Shown here one piece after another: positions 33,300 through 41,631 of a stretch of DNA of 64,000 bases. The notes beneath the pieces were generated by a model, which saw only the letters and a list, made by a program, of their open reading frames with translations, did not search any database and was not told the origin of the DNA. The stretch is from Candidatus Methylomirabilota bacterium (GTDB lineage: Bacteria > Methylomirabilota > Methylomirabilia > Rokubacteriales > CSP1-6). The position numbers and the translations under genes are program-made. Within the stretch, counting starts at the first letter, position 1; each line of letters starts with the position of its first letter. The stretch spans positions 1-64,000 of the forward strand of contig DASYUQ010000174.1 of the NCBI GenBank assembly GCA_036001065.1, given 5' to 3'.

Positions 33300-34814
33300 T
33301 CAGTAGGCCAGGCGGGCGATCACCGCGTCGAGCTGGCACTTGCGGAAGCCGTAGGCGGTGAGGCCCAGCACGCCGGGCGCCAGGAGGGCGGCGTCGTAGG
33401 GATCGCGGAGGAGGACGACCGCCAGGGTGCGCGCCCAGGCCTGGACGGCGTCGAGCAGCGCGCGGTTGGACGGGTAGAGATGGGCGTCGAAGAGGAACAG
33501 CACCGTCGCGTCGGCGCCGCCCGCCCGCTCGGCCGCCTCGGCGGTCTCCGCCGGCGACGGCTCGATGCCCACCAGCGCGGTCTCCGGGCTGACGCCGGCG
33601 GTGGCGAACGCGCGCGCGACATAGCCTTTCTCGTCGGTCAGCTCCGGCTCGACGGTGATGCGCGGGGCCAGGTCCGAAAAGCGAGGGAAGATGACCACGA
33701 CGCGCCGGTTGAGCCCCCGCTTGAAGTCGGGTCGGCCCGGAGCGACGACGGTCACCGCGCGCGTCGCCATGGCCATGGCCAGCGGCGCCCCATCGGGCTC
33801 GGCGGCGGGCGGGCCGCCCTCGAAGCGGGCCGGGCGCGACTCCCGCAGGCGCCGCACCCGCTGCGCGCTGGCCTCCAGCTCGCGCAGGGGCCGCGCGCCC
33901 GACCGGTAGGCGTCGACCAGCGCCTGGGCCGCCGCGCGCTGCGCGCGCTCCGTGTGACACACGAGGAGCAGGTCGTGACCCGCCGCCGCGGCGCGAACGG
34001 CCGCCTGGGCGATAGGGCATGTCTCCGCGATCGCGCCCATCTCGAGATCGTCCGAGACGATGACGCCACGGAAGCCCACCTGACCGCGCAGGTACTCCTC
34101 GACGATCAGGCGCGAGAAGGTGGCGGGCACGCCAGAGGGATCGAGGTTGGGATACACGGGATGGGACGTCATCACGCAGTCGATGCCGGCCGCGATCGCC
34201 TCCAAGAACGGCACGAGATGGATGGCGTGCATCTCGTCCCAGGTCGAGTCGATCCGCGGCAGCCGCAGGTGCGCGTCGAGCGGGGAATGGCCCTTGCCGG
34301 GGAAATGCTTGGCGCACGCCGACAGGCCGCCCCGGGCCATCCCCCTGATCCGGGCGGCGCCGTAGCGGGCGACAATCGACGGGTCCTTGCCGTATGACCG
34401 GATGCCGATGTTGGGACTGTAGCGCTCGGTGAGGACGTCGAGCACTGGTGCCAGGTTCAGGTCCACGCCGAGCCGGCGCAGCTCGCGCGCCTCGATGAGG
34501 CCCTGGCGGGATGCGAACGCTTCCTCGCCCGCCGCGCCCACGGCGAGATTGTCCGGAAAGATCGTCACGCCGCGGCCGAGCATGATGACGCGGCCCCCCT
34601 CGTGGTCCGTGGCGACGAGCAGTCGGCGGCCGAGTGACGTCTCGAGTCGCGTGATCAGCCTCGCCAGCTGCTCGGGGCTTTCGAAGTTGCGCCGGTAGAG
34701 GATCAGGCCCGTCGCGCGCGTGTCGCGGAAGAGCGCGATGTCTTCGTCCCGGAGCACAGCGCCTGGCAGGCCAAGCATCAACCGCTCGCCGACGAGGTCT
34801 TCAAAGTCGCTCAC
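33300..34814 (-). CDS. nagZ: Beta-N-acetylhexosaminidase, glycoside hydrolase family 3 (NagZ-like)
   Basis: 504 residues from a GTG. GH3 barrel with D70 in LLVATDHEGGRV, KHFPGKGHSPLD (K169, H170, H176, D180, the NagZ acid/base His-Asp dyad) and nucleophile region VSDDLEMGAI (about 254-262). NagZ removes GlcNAc from anhydro-MurNAc muropeptides. A C-terminal alpha/beta domain (~340-504), missing in Gram-negative NagZ but present in Bacillus-type NagZ, extends the protein. No signal peptide is visible. It belongs with NamZ, MurQ and the kinase in this region. Confidence 0.9.
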   Translation of the reverse strand: MSDFEDLVGERLMLGLPGAVLRDEDIALFRDTRATGLILYRRNFESPEQLARLITRLETSLGRRLLVATDHEGGRVIMLGRGVTIFPDNLAVGAAGEEAFASRQGLIEARELRRLGVDLNLAPVLDVLTERYSPNIGIRSYGKDPSIVARYGAARIRGMARGGLSACAKHFPGKGHSPLDAHLRLPRIDSTWDEMHAIHLVPFLEAIAAGIDCVMTSHPVYPNLDPSGVPATFSRLIVEEYLRGQVGFRGVIVSDDLEMGAIAETCPIAQAAVRAAAAGHDLLLVCHTERAQRAAAQALVDAYRSGARPLRELEASAQRVRRLRESRPARFEGGPPAAEPDGAPLAMAMATRAVTVVAPGRPDFKRGLNRRVVVIFPRFSDLAPRITVEPELTDEKGYVARAFATAGVSPETALVGIEPSPAETAEAAERAGGADATVLFLFDAHLYPSNRALLDAVQAWARTLAVVLLRDPYDAALLAPGVLGLTAYGFRKCQLDAVIARLAY

Positions 34815-35093
34815 GTGGCGATTTTAACGGACGCCGGCTCTTTGGCCGCGCTGCGGCGTCCGTAAGAAGTTCACGTAGTTGTCGGCCCGGTGACAGATCG
34901 GCCCCCCATGAGAGTCGGGCGTGGAGCGTAACCTATTCATAAGAATAAGATTTCCAGCTTGGTCCGGGTCTGGCACAGGCGGTGCACGCCCCGCAGACGG
35001 ATGGGAAGATTGCATAGAGAAGCGGTCATGGCGGTGGGCCGGACGGGGCCGATAGGCGAGGGTACGGGGACGAAGCCTCAAGGAGGAAGCGAC
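34815..35093. other. Divergent intergenic region, no gene seen
   Basis: 279 bases between nagZ (minus) and the glycine-zipper gene (plus), notable for A/T-rich patches (ATTTTAACGG near 34822, and TATTCATAAGAATAAGATTT at 34933-34952) in otherwise GC-rich DNA. These are good places for promoters. The AGGAGG at 35081-35086 belongs to the next gene. No confident -35/-10 pair can be named. Confidence 0.4.
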
Positions 35094-35603
35094 ATGGCAG
35101 ACAACAACTGGAACCCGTGGAAGATGACGGCGATCGGGATGGCGCTGGTGATGGTGACCGCGCTCATCACCGGTCTCGTCGTCGCGAACTGGAGCGGCTC
35201 GGACACCGGCGCGAAGATGGTCGCGCCCCCAGCTCCGGCCTCGCGACCTGCCGCGCCGGCGGCGTCACGACCGGGCGCCGCGACGGCGCCCGTGTCCACG
35301 ATGCCGACGCAGGCGGCGATCAACGCGTGTAACCAGTACGCGGCGCAGCAGGCGGGGCAGGGTGACAAGGCCATGGAGGTCGTGAAGGACGCCGCGGTCG
35401 GCGCGGTGGTCGGGGCGGCGGTCGGGGCCGCCGGCGGCGCCATCGCCGACGGTGGCAAGGGCGCCGGTAAGGGCGCAGCGATCGGCGGCGTGGTGGGCGC
35501 CGGGGCTGGCACCCTCTACGGGCTGAATGAGGGCAAGAAGAACGACCAGCGCTACCGTGATGCCTACGCGACCTGTATGCGCTCGAAGGGTTACGCCGGC
35601 TAA
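35094..35603 (+). CDS. Membrane-anchored glycine-zipper protein
   Basis: 169 residues from an ATG with AGGAGG 8 bases upstream. One transmembrane helix at ~10-32 (MTAIGMALVMVTALITGLVV), a Pro/Ala linker, then a glycine-zipper pair (AVGAVVGAAVGAAGGAIADG and GKGAAIGGVVGAGAGTLYG) and a C-terminal CNQY...RYRDAYATCMRSKGY module with two cysteines, as in small Gram-negative envelope proteins of the YMGG/Gly-zipper type. Probably periplasmic face of the inner membrane or outer-membrane associated. Function unknown; often stress-linked. Confidence 0.8.
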   Translation: MADNNWNPWKMTAIGMALVMVTALITGLVVANWSGSDTGAKMVAPPAPASRPAAPAASRPGAATAPVSTMPTQAAINACNQYAAQQAGQGDKAMEVVKDAAVGAVVGAAVGAAGGAIADGGKGAGKGAAIGGVVGAGAGTLYGLNEGKKNDQRYRDAYATCMRSKGYAG

Positions 35604-35620
35604 TCGGCAGCGTTCCCCTC

Positions 35621-35653
35621 GGCCCGCCCCGCGAGGTCTCTGCGGGGCGGGCC
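35621..35653. terminator. Hairpin terminator-like structure with 12-base perfect arms
   Basis: GGCCCGCCCCGC and GCGGGGCGGGCC surround a nine-base loop, 18 bases after the glycine-zipper stop. There is no T-run (CATGTCG follows), so it may act as a stabilising or pause hairpin. Confidence 0.5.
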
Positions 35654-35730
35654 CATGTCGCCGGGTCGATCGATCGCCCGCCGTTGGTAAGATGAATGCA
35701 AGGACTCCAGGCCTATCAGGGAGGTTGGCG

Positions 35731-36069
35731 ATGAGAACGTTCATCATGGCGCTGGCACTGGGCTTGGCCATGCTCTGGGCGCTACCCGGCTGGACCGCCG
35801 ACGACTCGAAGGTGAAGGCGGCGACCAACCAGGTGGAGAGCGGCGCCAAGAAGATCGGCGACGGCAAGATCGGCCAGGGTGTCGAGGATACGGTCAAAGG
35901 TATCGGCAAGACCGTCGTCGAGGGCGCCAAGTTCACCGGGGACAAGCTGAAGGAAGCCGGCAAGGCGGCCGAGCCGAAGGCCAAGACCACCTGGGAGCAC
36001 GTCAAGGACGGGGCCGTTTCCTTCGGCCACAGCGTCAAGAACTTCTTCGCGCGCCTGTTCTCGGGCTGA
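35731..36069 (+). CDS. Small exported amphipathic-helix protein
   Basis: 112 residues from an ATG with AGGGAGG 6 bases upstream. A clear signal peptide (FIMALALGLAMLWALPGWTA) is followed by lysine/glycine-rich repeats likely to form amphipathic helices (QVESGAKKIGDGKIGQGVED, TVVEGAKFTGDKLKEAGKAA). It resembles LEA/apolipoprotein-like small envelope proteins. With the glycine-zipper gene next door it may be part of an envelope-stress pair; function unproven. Confidence 0.75.
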   Translation: MRTFIMALALGLAMLWALPGWTADDSKVKAATNQVESGAKKIGDGKIGQGVEDTVKGIGKTVVEGAKFTGDKLKEAGKAAEPKAKTTWEHVKDGAVSFGHSVKNFFARLFSG

Positions 36070-36078
36070 CGAAGCCGG

Positions 36079-37257
36079 TCACGGGTAGAGGAGGTACGGA
36101 ACGCGCCTTCGCCTCCAACCCTCGAGCGGTCTCCGCCAGCCGCGCTCGATTTCTCCGAGCGCGGTGCCCCGCTCGAGCGCCCGACGGATGACGTCGGTGC
36201 CGCAGAGAATGTCGATGGGCAGGCGCCGGCGCTCGAATTCATAGGGCGGCCGGCGCCAGGCGAAGCGGCGGGGCGCCAAACGCCGCGCCGCGGCCAGCAG
36301 GGCCAGCCCGGTGACGAATGGTCGGAAGCGATCGCGATCGGTGACGTGCACCTGCACGCCGCCGCACAGCCGCCCGGCCCACTTGTGAAAGGTCGGGGCG
36401 AAGCGCGCGGGCCGGAAGAGAACGCCGGGCAGGCGCTCGGCGTTGAGGAGCCGGGCGTACCGATGAGCGTCGAGAAAGGGCGCGCCCACCCACTCGAACG
36501 GGCGCGTCGTGCCCCGTCCCTCTGAGAGATTGCTGCCCTCGATGAGACAGCCGCCCGGATAGACGCGCGTGGTGTCGAGCGTCGGCATGTTCGGTGACGG
36601 CGCCACCCACGGCAGCCCGGCGTCCTCCCACGCCATACCCCGGCGCCAGCCGCTCATCGGTACCACCGTCAGCGCGCAGCCGAGCGCGTGCTCGGAGTTC
36701 AGGTAGCCCGCCAGCTCGCCGATCGTCATCCCGTGGCGCGCCGGCAGGGGGTAGAGGCCCACGAAGGAGGCGAAGGCGGGGTCGGGGACGTTGCCTTCGA
36801 CGGCGACACCGCCGAGCGGGTTCGGCCGGTCGAGCACGATCAGCGGCACCCCGGCCCGCCTGCACGCCCGCATGGTCAGGGCCATCGTCCACACGAAGGT
36901 GTAGTACCGGGCGCCGACGTCCTGCAGGTCCACGACCAGCACGTCAAGGTCGCGCAGCATCGCGGGCGTCGGCGCGCGACGCAGGCCGTAGAGGCTTTCG
37001 ACGGGCAGCCCGGTCGTGGGGTCGCGGGACCTTCCGACTCTCGCGTGGTCCTGGGCCGCGCCCCAGAGCCCGTGCTCGGGGGCGAAGAGTCGGGCCAGGC
37101 GCGCACGAGGCAGGTCGGCCAGGAGCGTGACGGCGTGCTCGAGCCGGCCATCGACGGATGCCTGGTGAGCCAGCAGCGCGAAGCGCTTGCCCCTCAGGAG
37201 CGCGGCGCGGCGGCGCACGAGCACGTCGAGACCGGATGCGACGCGGGGCACGCGCAC
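36079..37257 (-). CDS. namZ: DUF1343 exo-beta-N-acetylmuramidase (NamZ-like)
   Basis: 392 residues from a GTG at 37257; a longer frame reaches an ATG at 37338 but would overlap the murQ start. The DUF1343 landmarks are FAPEHGLWG (E61, H62), DLQDVGARYYTFVWTM, LDRPNPLGG, SPNMPTLDT and EGSNLSEGRGTTRPFEW. NamZ cleaves MurNAc from the non-reducing ends of peptidoglycan strands after NagZ removes GlcNAc. Known NamZ is exported; neither start here gives a clear signal peptide, so either an unusual export route or a cytoplasmic role is possible. It is divergent from murQ. Confidence 0.88.
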   Translation of the reverse strand: MRVPRVASGLDVLVRRRAALLRGKRFALLAHQASVDGRLEHAVTLLADLPRARLARLFAPEHGLWGAAQDHARVGRSRDPTTGLPVESLYGLRRAPTPAMLRDLDVLVVDLQDVGARYYTFVWTMALTMRACRRAGVPLIVLDRPNPLGGVAVEGNVPDPAFASFVGLYPLPARHGMTIGELAGYLNSEHALGCALTVVPMSGWRRGMAWEDAGLPWVAPSPNMPTLDTTRVYPGGCLIEGSNLSEGRGTTRPFEWVGAPFLDAHRYARLLNAERLPGVLFRPARFAPTFHKWAGRLCGGVQVHVTDRDRFRPFVTGLALLAAARRLAPRRFAWRRPPYEFERRRLPIDILCGTDVIRRALERGTALGEIERGWRRPLEGWRRRRVPYLLYP

Positions 37258-37336
37258 GATAGTAGCCCACGGGGCGCTGCCGGCGCGCCGGCGTTCGTCA
37301 CGTCGGGGCGGCGAATCGGGGTACGATGCGAGCGTC

Positions 37337-38248
37337 ATGCCCCGCCCCCGCTACGATCGGCTGCTGACGGAGCGCGCCAATCGCGCGAGTCGCGCGCTCG
37401 ACCGCATGAGCCCGCTGGCGATCGCCCGCCTCATGAACCGCGAGGACCGGCAGGCGCTGTGGGCGGTGGGGCGCGCACTGCCGGCGATCGCGCGCGCCGT
37501 GGACCTCATCGTCGCGTCGCTCCGGCGGGGCGGCCGTCTGTTCTTCGTAGGCGCCGGCACCAGCGGCCGGCTGGGCGTGCTGGAGGCCGCCGAGTGCCCG
37601 CCGACCTTCGGCACCCCGCGCGGGCTCGTGCAGGCGATCATGGCCGGCGGCCGCGCCTCGGTCTTCCGCTCGCGGGAGGGCGCCGAGGACGATGTGACGG
37701 CTGCCGCGCGGGCGGTGGGCGCGCGCGTGCGCCCGGCCGACGTGGTCGTGGGTGTCTCGGCGAGCGGGGTGACGCCGTTCGTGCGCGCGGCGCTGGCGGC
37801 GGCCCGGCGCCGGGGCGCGGCGACCGCGCTCGTCGTCTGTAACCCGACGCGCCGGCGCGGCGGGGCCGCCCCGGCGCTCATCGCACTGCGTCCGGGCCCA
37901 GAAGTCCTGGCGGGATCCACGCGGCTGAAGGCCGGGACGGCCACCAAGCTCGTGCTCAACACGCTCACCACCGCGACCATGGCCCGACTGGGTCGCGTCT
38001 ACGGCAACCGGATGGTCGATCTGCAACCGCGCTCGCGGAAGCTCCGCGCCCGCGCGCTGCGGCTCATTCAGGATGTCGCGGGTGTGCCGCGCCCAGCGGC
38101 GGCTCGTGCGCTCGACGCCGCCAGCAACCGCGTGCGCCTGGCCATCGTCATGGCGCGGCGGGGACTGTCCGCGCCGGCCGCCGCCCGCGTCCTGCGCGCG
38201 GCCGGAGGGTCGCTGAGGACTGTCCTCGGGGGTGACAGCCACCGGTAA
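37337..38248 (+). CDS. murQ: N-acetylmuramic acid 6-phosphate etherase
   Basis: 303 residues. SIS fold with FFVGAGTSGRLGVLEAAECPPTFGTP containing the catalytic Glu of MurQ, SASGVTPFVRAAL, and GSTRLKAGTATKLVLNTLTT, the hallmark phosphate-binding segment. It removes D-lactate from MurNAc-6-phosphate to give GlcNAc-6-phosphate, so a kinase making MurNAc-6-P must exist; the BadF-type kinase at 29088-29969 fits. The ATG overlaps a possible divergent start of namZ (CATG), and they may share a regulatory region. Confidence 0.94.
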   Translation: MPRPRYDRLLTERANRASRALDRMSPLAIARLMNREDRQALWAVGRALPAIARAVDLIVASLRRGGRLFFVGAGTSGRLGVLEAAECPPTFGTPRGLVQAIMAGGRASVFRSREGAEDDVTAAARAVGARVRPADVVVGVSASGVTPFVRAALAAARRRGAATALVVCNPTRRRGGAAPALIALRPGPEVLAGSTRLKAGTATKLVLNTLTTATMARLGRVYGNRMVDLQPRSRKLRARALRLIQDVAGVPRPAAARALDAASNRVRLAIVMARRGLSAPAAARVLRAAGGSLRTVLGGDSHR

Positions 38249-38318
38249 CGGCCTTCACACCCGAGCCTCCCGGAGGCGCCCCGAAAATGCCGGCCACGCA
38301 TGGCTGGCATCGCGGCAC

Positions 38319-38933
38319 ATGTTTTGCTCCGCTCGCTCTGCGATGGTGGTCCGGCGTTGCGCCTGGCATCGCAAGTATCACGGGTACCCCCTCGTGTACG
38401 GCGTCGCCTCGTGGCGCGATCTGGGGATCGTCTTCAGCGAGGGCATCTGCCGCCGGTGCACCACCCGCCTGCGGGAGGACCTTCGCTTTCCCCCTCACGT
38501 GGTGGACTCGGCGCCGGAGGCGCCGGCGTGGGAGCTGCTGGTGCCGGGGACCGCGGTCGCGCTCGCCGTCATCGCGACGCTGCTGGTCTTCACACAGCCA
38601 CTCGACGTGCCCCCGCCGGCGCCGATCGTGAGCTCCGAGCCCCCGCGTTCCGCTGTCGAAGCGACCACCGGCCGCGCGGTCCGGGTCGAGCCGCGGGAGG
38701 TGGGCCGGCTGGCCCCGCCCCCGACCGTCACCCCGAAGTCCCAGGCAGCCGAATCGGCGCTGCCGAGAGCCGCGCTGGCGATGCGTCCAGGGGGGCGCCG
38801 TGACTTCCGATCATCCGCGGAGTTCCTCGCGTCGGCAACGGCGGCACGCCTGGAGGGCGCGAGCCCGCCCGGAGTGATCGCGCTCAACGACCGCGCGGCC
38901 GCGGGCGCCGGGCTGGGGGTGCAGGCCCCCTAG
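38319..38933 (+). CDS. Zinc-ribbon and single-helix membrane protein of unknown function
   Basis: 204 residues from the ATG at 38319; an ATG at 38343 is an equally good start. CAWH...GICRRC forms a probable metal-binding ribbon like the CxWC...HGICPxC segments attached to PAS sensors. A transmembrane helix follows (LLVPGTAVALAVIATLLVF), then a Pro/Arg-rich tail. The TAG stop lies inside the terminal inverted repeat of the family C element, so the reading frame may have been shortened or altered by that insertion. Role unknown. Confidence 0.6.
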   Translation: MFCSARSAMVVRRCAWHRKYHGYPLVYGVASWRDLGIVFSEGICRRCTTRLREDLRFPPHVVDSAPEAPAWELLVPGTAVALAVIATLLVFTQPLDVPPPAPIVSSEPPRSAVEATTGRAVRVEPREVGRLAPPPTVTPKSQAAESALPRAALAMRPGGRRDFRSSAEFLASATAARLEGASPPGVIALNDRAAAGAGLGVQAP

Positions 38934-39019
38934 TGCCGTTCCAACTTGTTGATACTAAATCTGTCCACGAACGACGTACACGGTGCCTTCCTAGGCGCGA
39001 ATAGTTGGAACGGCACTAG
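38930..39019. mobile_element. Family C: 90-bp MITE-like element with 17-base perfect terminal inverted repeats
   Basis: CTAGTGCCGTTCCAACT at 38930-38946 and its exact reverse complement at 39003-39019 bound 56 bases of non-coding, less GC-rich DNA. Both ends begin or end with CTAG, which may include a target duplication. It has no coding capacity, so it would need a transposase from elsewhere. A 16/17 match to the left arm occurs at 56610. Confidence 0.75.
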
Positions 39020-39052
39020 GTCGTCGGAGGGGGTCTCGGGCGCGCCGCCGTC

Positions 39053-40786
39053 TCAGGAGTGCGAAGGGCCGGCGGTGTCCTCGGCGCGCGCCGGCGTCCG
39101 GCCACGCAGGAAGTCGAAGTCGCAGCCCTCGTTGGCTTGCAGCACGTGATCGAGGAAGAGCCGGCCGTAGCCGCGGGTGAAGTGGGGCGGCCGCGGCTTC
39201 CAGGCCGCCTGGCGACGGGCCAGCTCCTCATCGCCCACGCGGAGCGTCAGCGTGCGCTTCGGCACGTTCAGCTCGATCTCGTCGCCCTCGCGTACGAGCG
39301 CCAGGGGACCCCCGATGGCCGACTCCGGCGCCACGTGGAGCACCACCGTGCCGTACGACGTCCCGCTCATCCGCGCGTCGGAGATCCGCACCATGTCCTT
39401 GAGGCCCTTCTTCAGCAGGCGCGCCGGAATCGGGGCCGCGCCCCATTCCGGCATGCCGGGAGCCCCCTTGGGGCCGGCGTGCTTGAGGACGAGCACGGAC
39501 GCGTCGTCGATCGACAACGCGGGGTCGTCGATCCGCCGGTGCAGATCGTCGTGGTCCTCGAAGACGACCGCCTTCCCCCGATGGGTGAGCAGGTGCGGCG
39601 AGGCCGCCGACTGCTTGAGCACGGCGCCGTCGGGGCAGAGGTTGCCGGAGAGGATCACGGTTCCGCCCTCGGACCCCAGTGGCATCGCGAGCGGACGGAT
39701 GACGTCTTCGTTGTAGCACTGCGCCTCGCGGACGTTGTCGGCCATCGAGGCGCTGTTCACGGTGAGCGCGTCGCCGTGGAGTAGCGGTAACAGCTCCTTG
39801 AGCACCGCCGGCAGCCCGCCGGCGTAGAAGAAGTCCTCCATCAGATATTTCCCCGACGGGCGCAGGTTGGCCAGGAGGGGCGTGGTCTTGGACAGTTCGT
39901 CGAAGCGGGAGAGCGGGAGCCGCACGCCCAGCCGGCCGGCGATCGCCACCAGGTGGATGATGGCGTTGGTGGAGCCGCCGATGGCCATGTCGGCGCGGAT
40001 GGCGTTGTCGAACGCCATCGCCGTCATGATCTCGGAGGGCTTGGGACCGCCGGCCAGCGCCAGCGCGACCGCGCGGCGGCCGGACAGCTCGGCCAGCGCC
40101 AGGCGCCGCGAGTCCGGCGCGGGAATGGCGGCGTTGCCCGGCAGGGTCATGCCCAGCGCCTCCGCCATCGAGGCCATCGTGGACGCCGTGCCCATGACCA
40201 TGCAGTGACCGGCCGAGCGGGACATGCAGGATTCCGCCTCGCACAGCTCCTCGTCCGTGAGACGTCCGGCCCGGCGCTCCGCCCACAGGCGCCAGACGTC
40301 GGTGCCCGAGCCCAGCTCCTCCATGCGCCACTTGCCCCGGAGCATCGGGCCGCCGGTGACCATGAGCGCAGGGATGTCCGCCGAGGCCGCGCCCATGAGC
40401 ATGGCGGGGGTGGTCTTGTCGCAGCCCGAGAGCAGCACGACCGCGTCCAGCGGATAGGCGCGGATGCACTCCTCGACGTCCATCGCCATCAAGTTGCGGA
40501 AGAGCATCGTGGTGGGCTTCATCAGCACTTCCCCGAGCGAGATCGTCGGGAACTCGAGCGGGAAGCCGCCGGCGGACCACACGCCGCGCTTGACCGCGTC
40601 GGCGACCTGGCGCAGATGGGCGTTGCAGTTGGTCAGCTCGGACCAGGAGTTGGCGATGCCGACCACCGGACGGCCGTCGAAGACGAGATCGCTGAACCCC
40701 TCGGTCTTGAGCCACGAGCGATGGACGAACCCGTCCAGGTCCCGTCGCCCGAACCAGTTGCGGCTGCGGAGATGCTGTGTTGTCAT
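39053..40786 (-). CDS. IlvD/Edd-family dehydratase (sugar-acid or dihydroxy-acid)
   Basis: 577 residues from an ATG with GGGAGG 5 bases upstream. Iron-sulphur ligand cysteines lie in LTNCNAHLRQ, GCDKTTPAMLMG and CMSRSAGHCMVMGTAS. Catalytic-region ADMAIGGSTNAIIHL and DARMSGTSYGTVVLHVAPES are intact. The length and the MSGTSYG motif are closer to aldonate dehydratases (arabonate/xylonate/galactonate) than to IlvD proper (SGxTxG), so sugar-acid catabolism is favoured but not certain. It is divergent from an SDR gene that could work with it. Confidence 0.88.
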   Translation of the reverse strand: MTTQHLRSRNWFGRRDLDGFVHRSWLKTEGFSDLVFDGRPVVGIANSWSELTNCNAHLRQVADAVKRGVWSAGGFPLEFPTISLGEVLMKPTTMLFRNLMAMDVEECIRAYPLDAVVLLSGCDKTTPAMLMGAASADIPALMVTGGPMLRGKWRMEELGSGTDVWRLWAERRAGRLTDEELCEAESCMSRSAGHCMVMGTASTMASMAEALGMTLPGNAAIPAPDSRRLALAELSGRRAVALALAGGPKPSEIMTAMAFDNAIRADMAIGGSTNAIIHLVAIAGRLGVRLPLSRFDELSKTTPLLANLRPSGKYLMEDFFYAGGLPAVLKELLPLLHGDALTVNSASMADNVREAQCYNEDVIRPLAMPLGSEGGTVILSGNLCPDGAVLKQSAASPHLLTHRGKAVVFEDHDDLHRRIDDPALSIDDASVLVLKHAGPKGAPGMPEWGAAPIPARLLKKGLKDMVRISDARMSGTSYGTVVLHVAPESAIGGPLALVREGDEIELNVPKRTLTLRVGDEELARRQAAWKPRPPHFTRGYGRLFLDHVLQANEGCDFDFLRGRTPARAEDTAGPSHS

Positions 40787-40833
40787 GAGTGCCTCCCGGA
40801 GCCCTCGATTATAGAGGAGATCGGAGGAAGCGA

Positions 40834-41631
40834 ATGCGGCTGGCGGGCAAAGTCGCGATCGTAACGGGTGGGGGCAGCGGCATCGGACGTGGGATCGCCC
40901 TGGCCATGGCCCGCGAGGGCGCGGACGTCGCCATTTCCGACATCCAGGTCCTGAACGCCGAAAAGGTGGCGTCCGAGATCAAGGCGTTAGGGCGGCGGGT
41001 GGCCGCCATGAAGACGGACGTGACGAGCGCCGCCGACGCCAAAGCCATGATCGACCGCACGCGGGAGACCCTCGGCAAGATCGACGTCCTCGTCAACAAC
41101 GCCGGCGCGGCGGCCTCTCCCGGGATGCCCTTCACCAACAACACCGAGGAGGATTGGGACCGCGCGTTCGCGGTGAACACCAAGTCGGTGTTTCTCACCT
41201 GCAAGGCGATCGCGCCGTACCTGATCGAGCGGAAGAGCGGGCGCATCATCAACATCGCGTCCATCGCCGGCCCCATCGCCGCGCTCACGATGCCGCCGTA
41301 CAGCGTGGCCAAGATGGGCGTCATCACGTTTACCAGGATCGTCGCCAAGGAGCTGGCGCCCTACGGCGTCACCGTGAACGCGATCTGCCCGGGGGTGCTC
41401 TACACCGCGTTCTGGGAGAAGCTGGCCGCGCACATCGCCACGACCAACCCGGCCTTCGCGGGAATGACGCCCCGCCAGGTGTTCGAAAGGCGCGTGGCCG
41501 ACCTCGTGCCCATGAAGCGCGAGCAGACTCCCGACGACATCGCCTGGGCCGCGGTCTTCCTGGCCTCCGACGAGGCGCGGAACATCACCGGGCAGGCTCT
41601 CAACGTCGACGGCGGGGTGGTGATGCACTGA
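40834..41631 (+). CDS. Short-chain dehydrogenase/reductase (SDR)
   Basis: 265 residues from an ATG with GGAGGAAG upstream. Classical motif TGGGSGIGRGIALA, D60-region DVTS, NNAG, catalytic Ser in INIASIAGP and YSVAK. C-terminal FLASDEARNITGQALNVDGG typical of FabG-like enzymes. An extended loop (EKLAAHIATTNPAFAGMTPR) matches sugar/acyl dehydrogenases. It overlaps the acyl-CoA dehydrogenase start (TGATG), forming an SDR-ACAD-ECH operon likely for acyl-CoA breakdown. Confidence 0.92.
   Translation: MRLAGKVAIVTGGGSGIGRGIALAMAREGADVAISDIQVLNAEKVASEIKALGRRVAAMKTDVTSAADAKAMIDRTRETLGKIDVLVNNAGAAASPGMPFTNNTEEDWDRAFAVNTKSVFLTCKAIAPYLIERKSGRIINIASIAGPIAALTMPPYSVAKMGVITFTRIVAKELAPYGVTVNAICPGVLYTAFWEKLAAHIATTNPAFAGMTPRQVFERRVADLVPMKREQTPDDIAWAAVFLASDEARNITGQALNVDGGVVMH

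Noticed and set aside
39018-39036. Possible further family A copy (GTCGGAGGGGGTCTCGGGC)
   Set aside because: Only half a stem is recognisable, without the first hairpin or spacer, so it is too short to claim.
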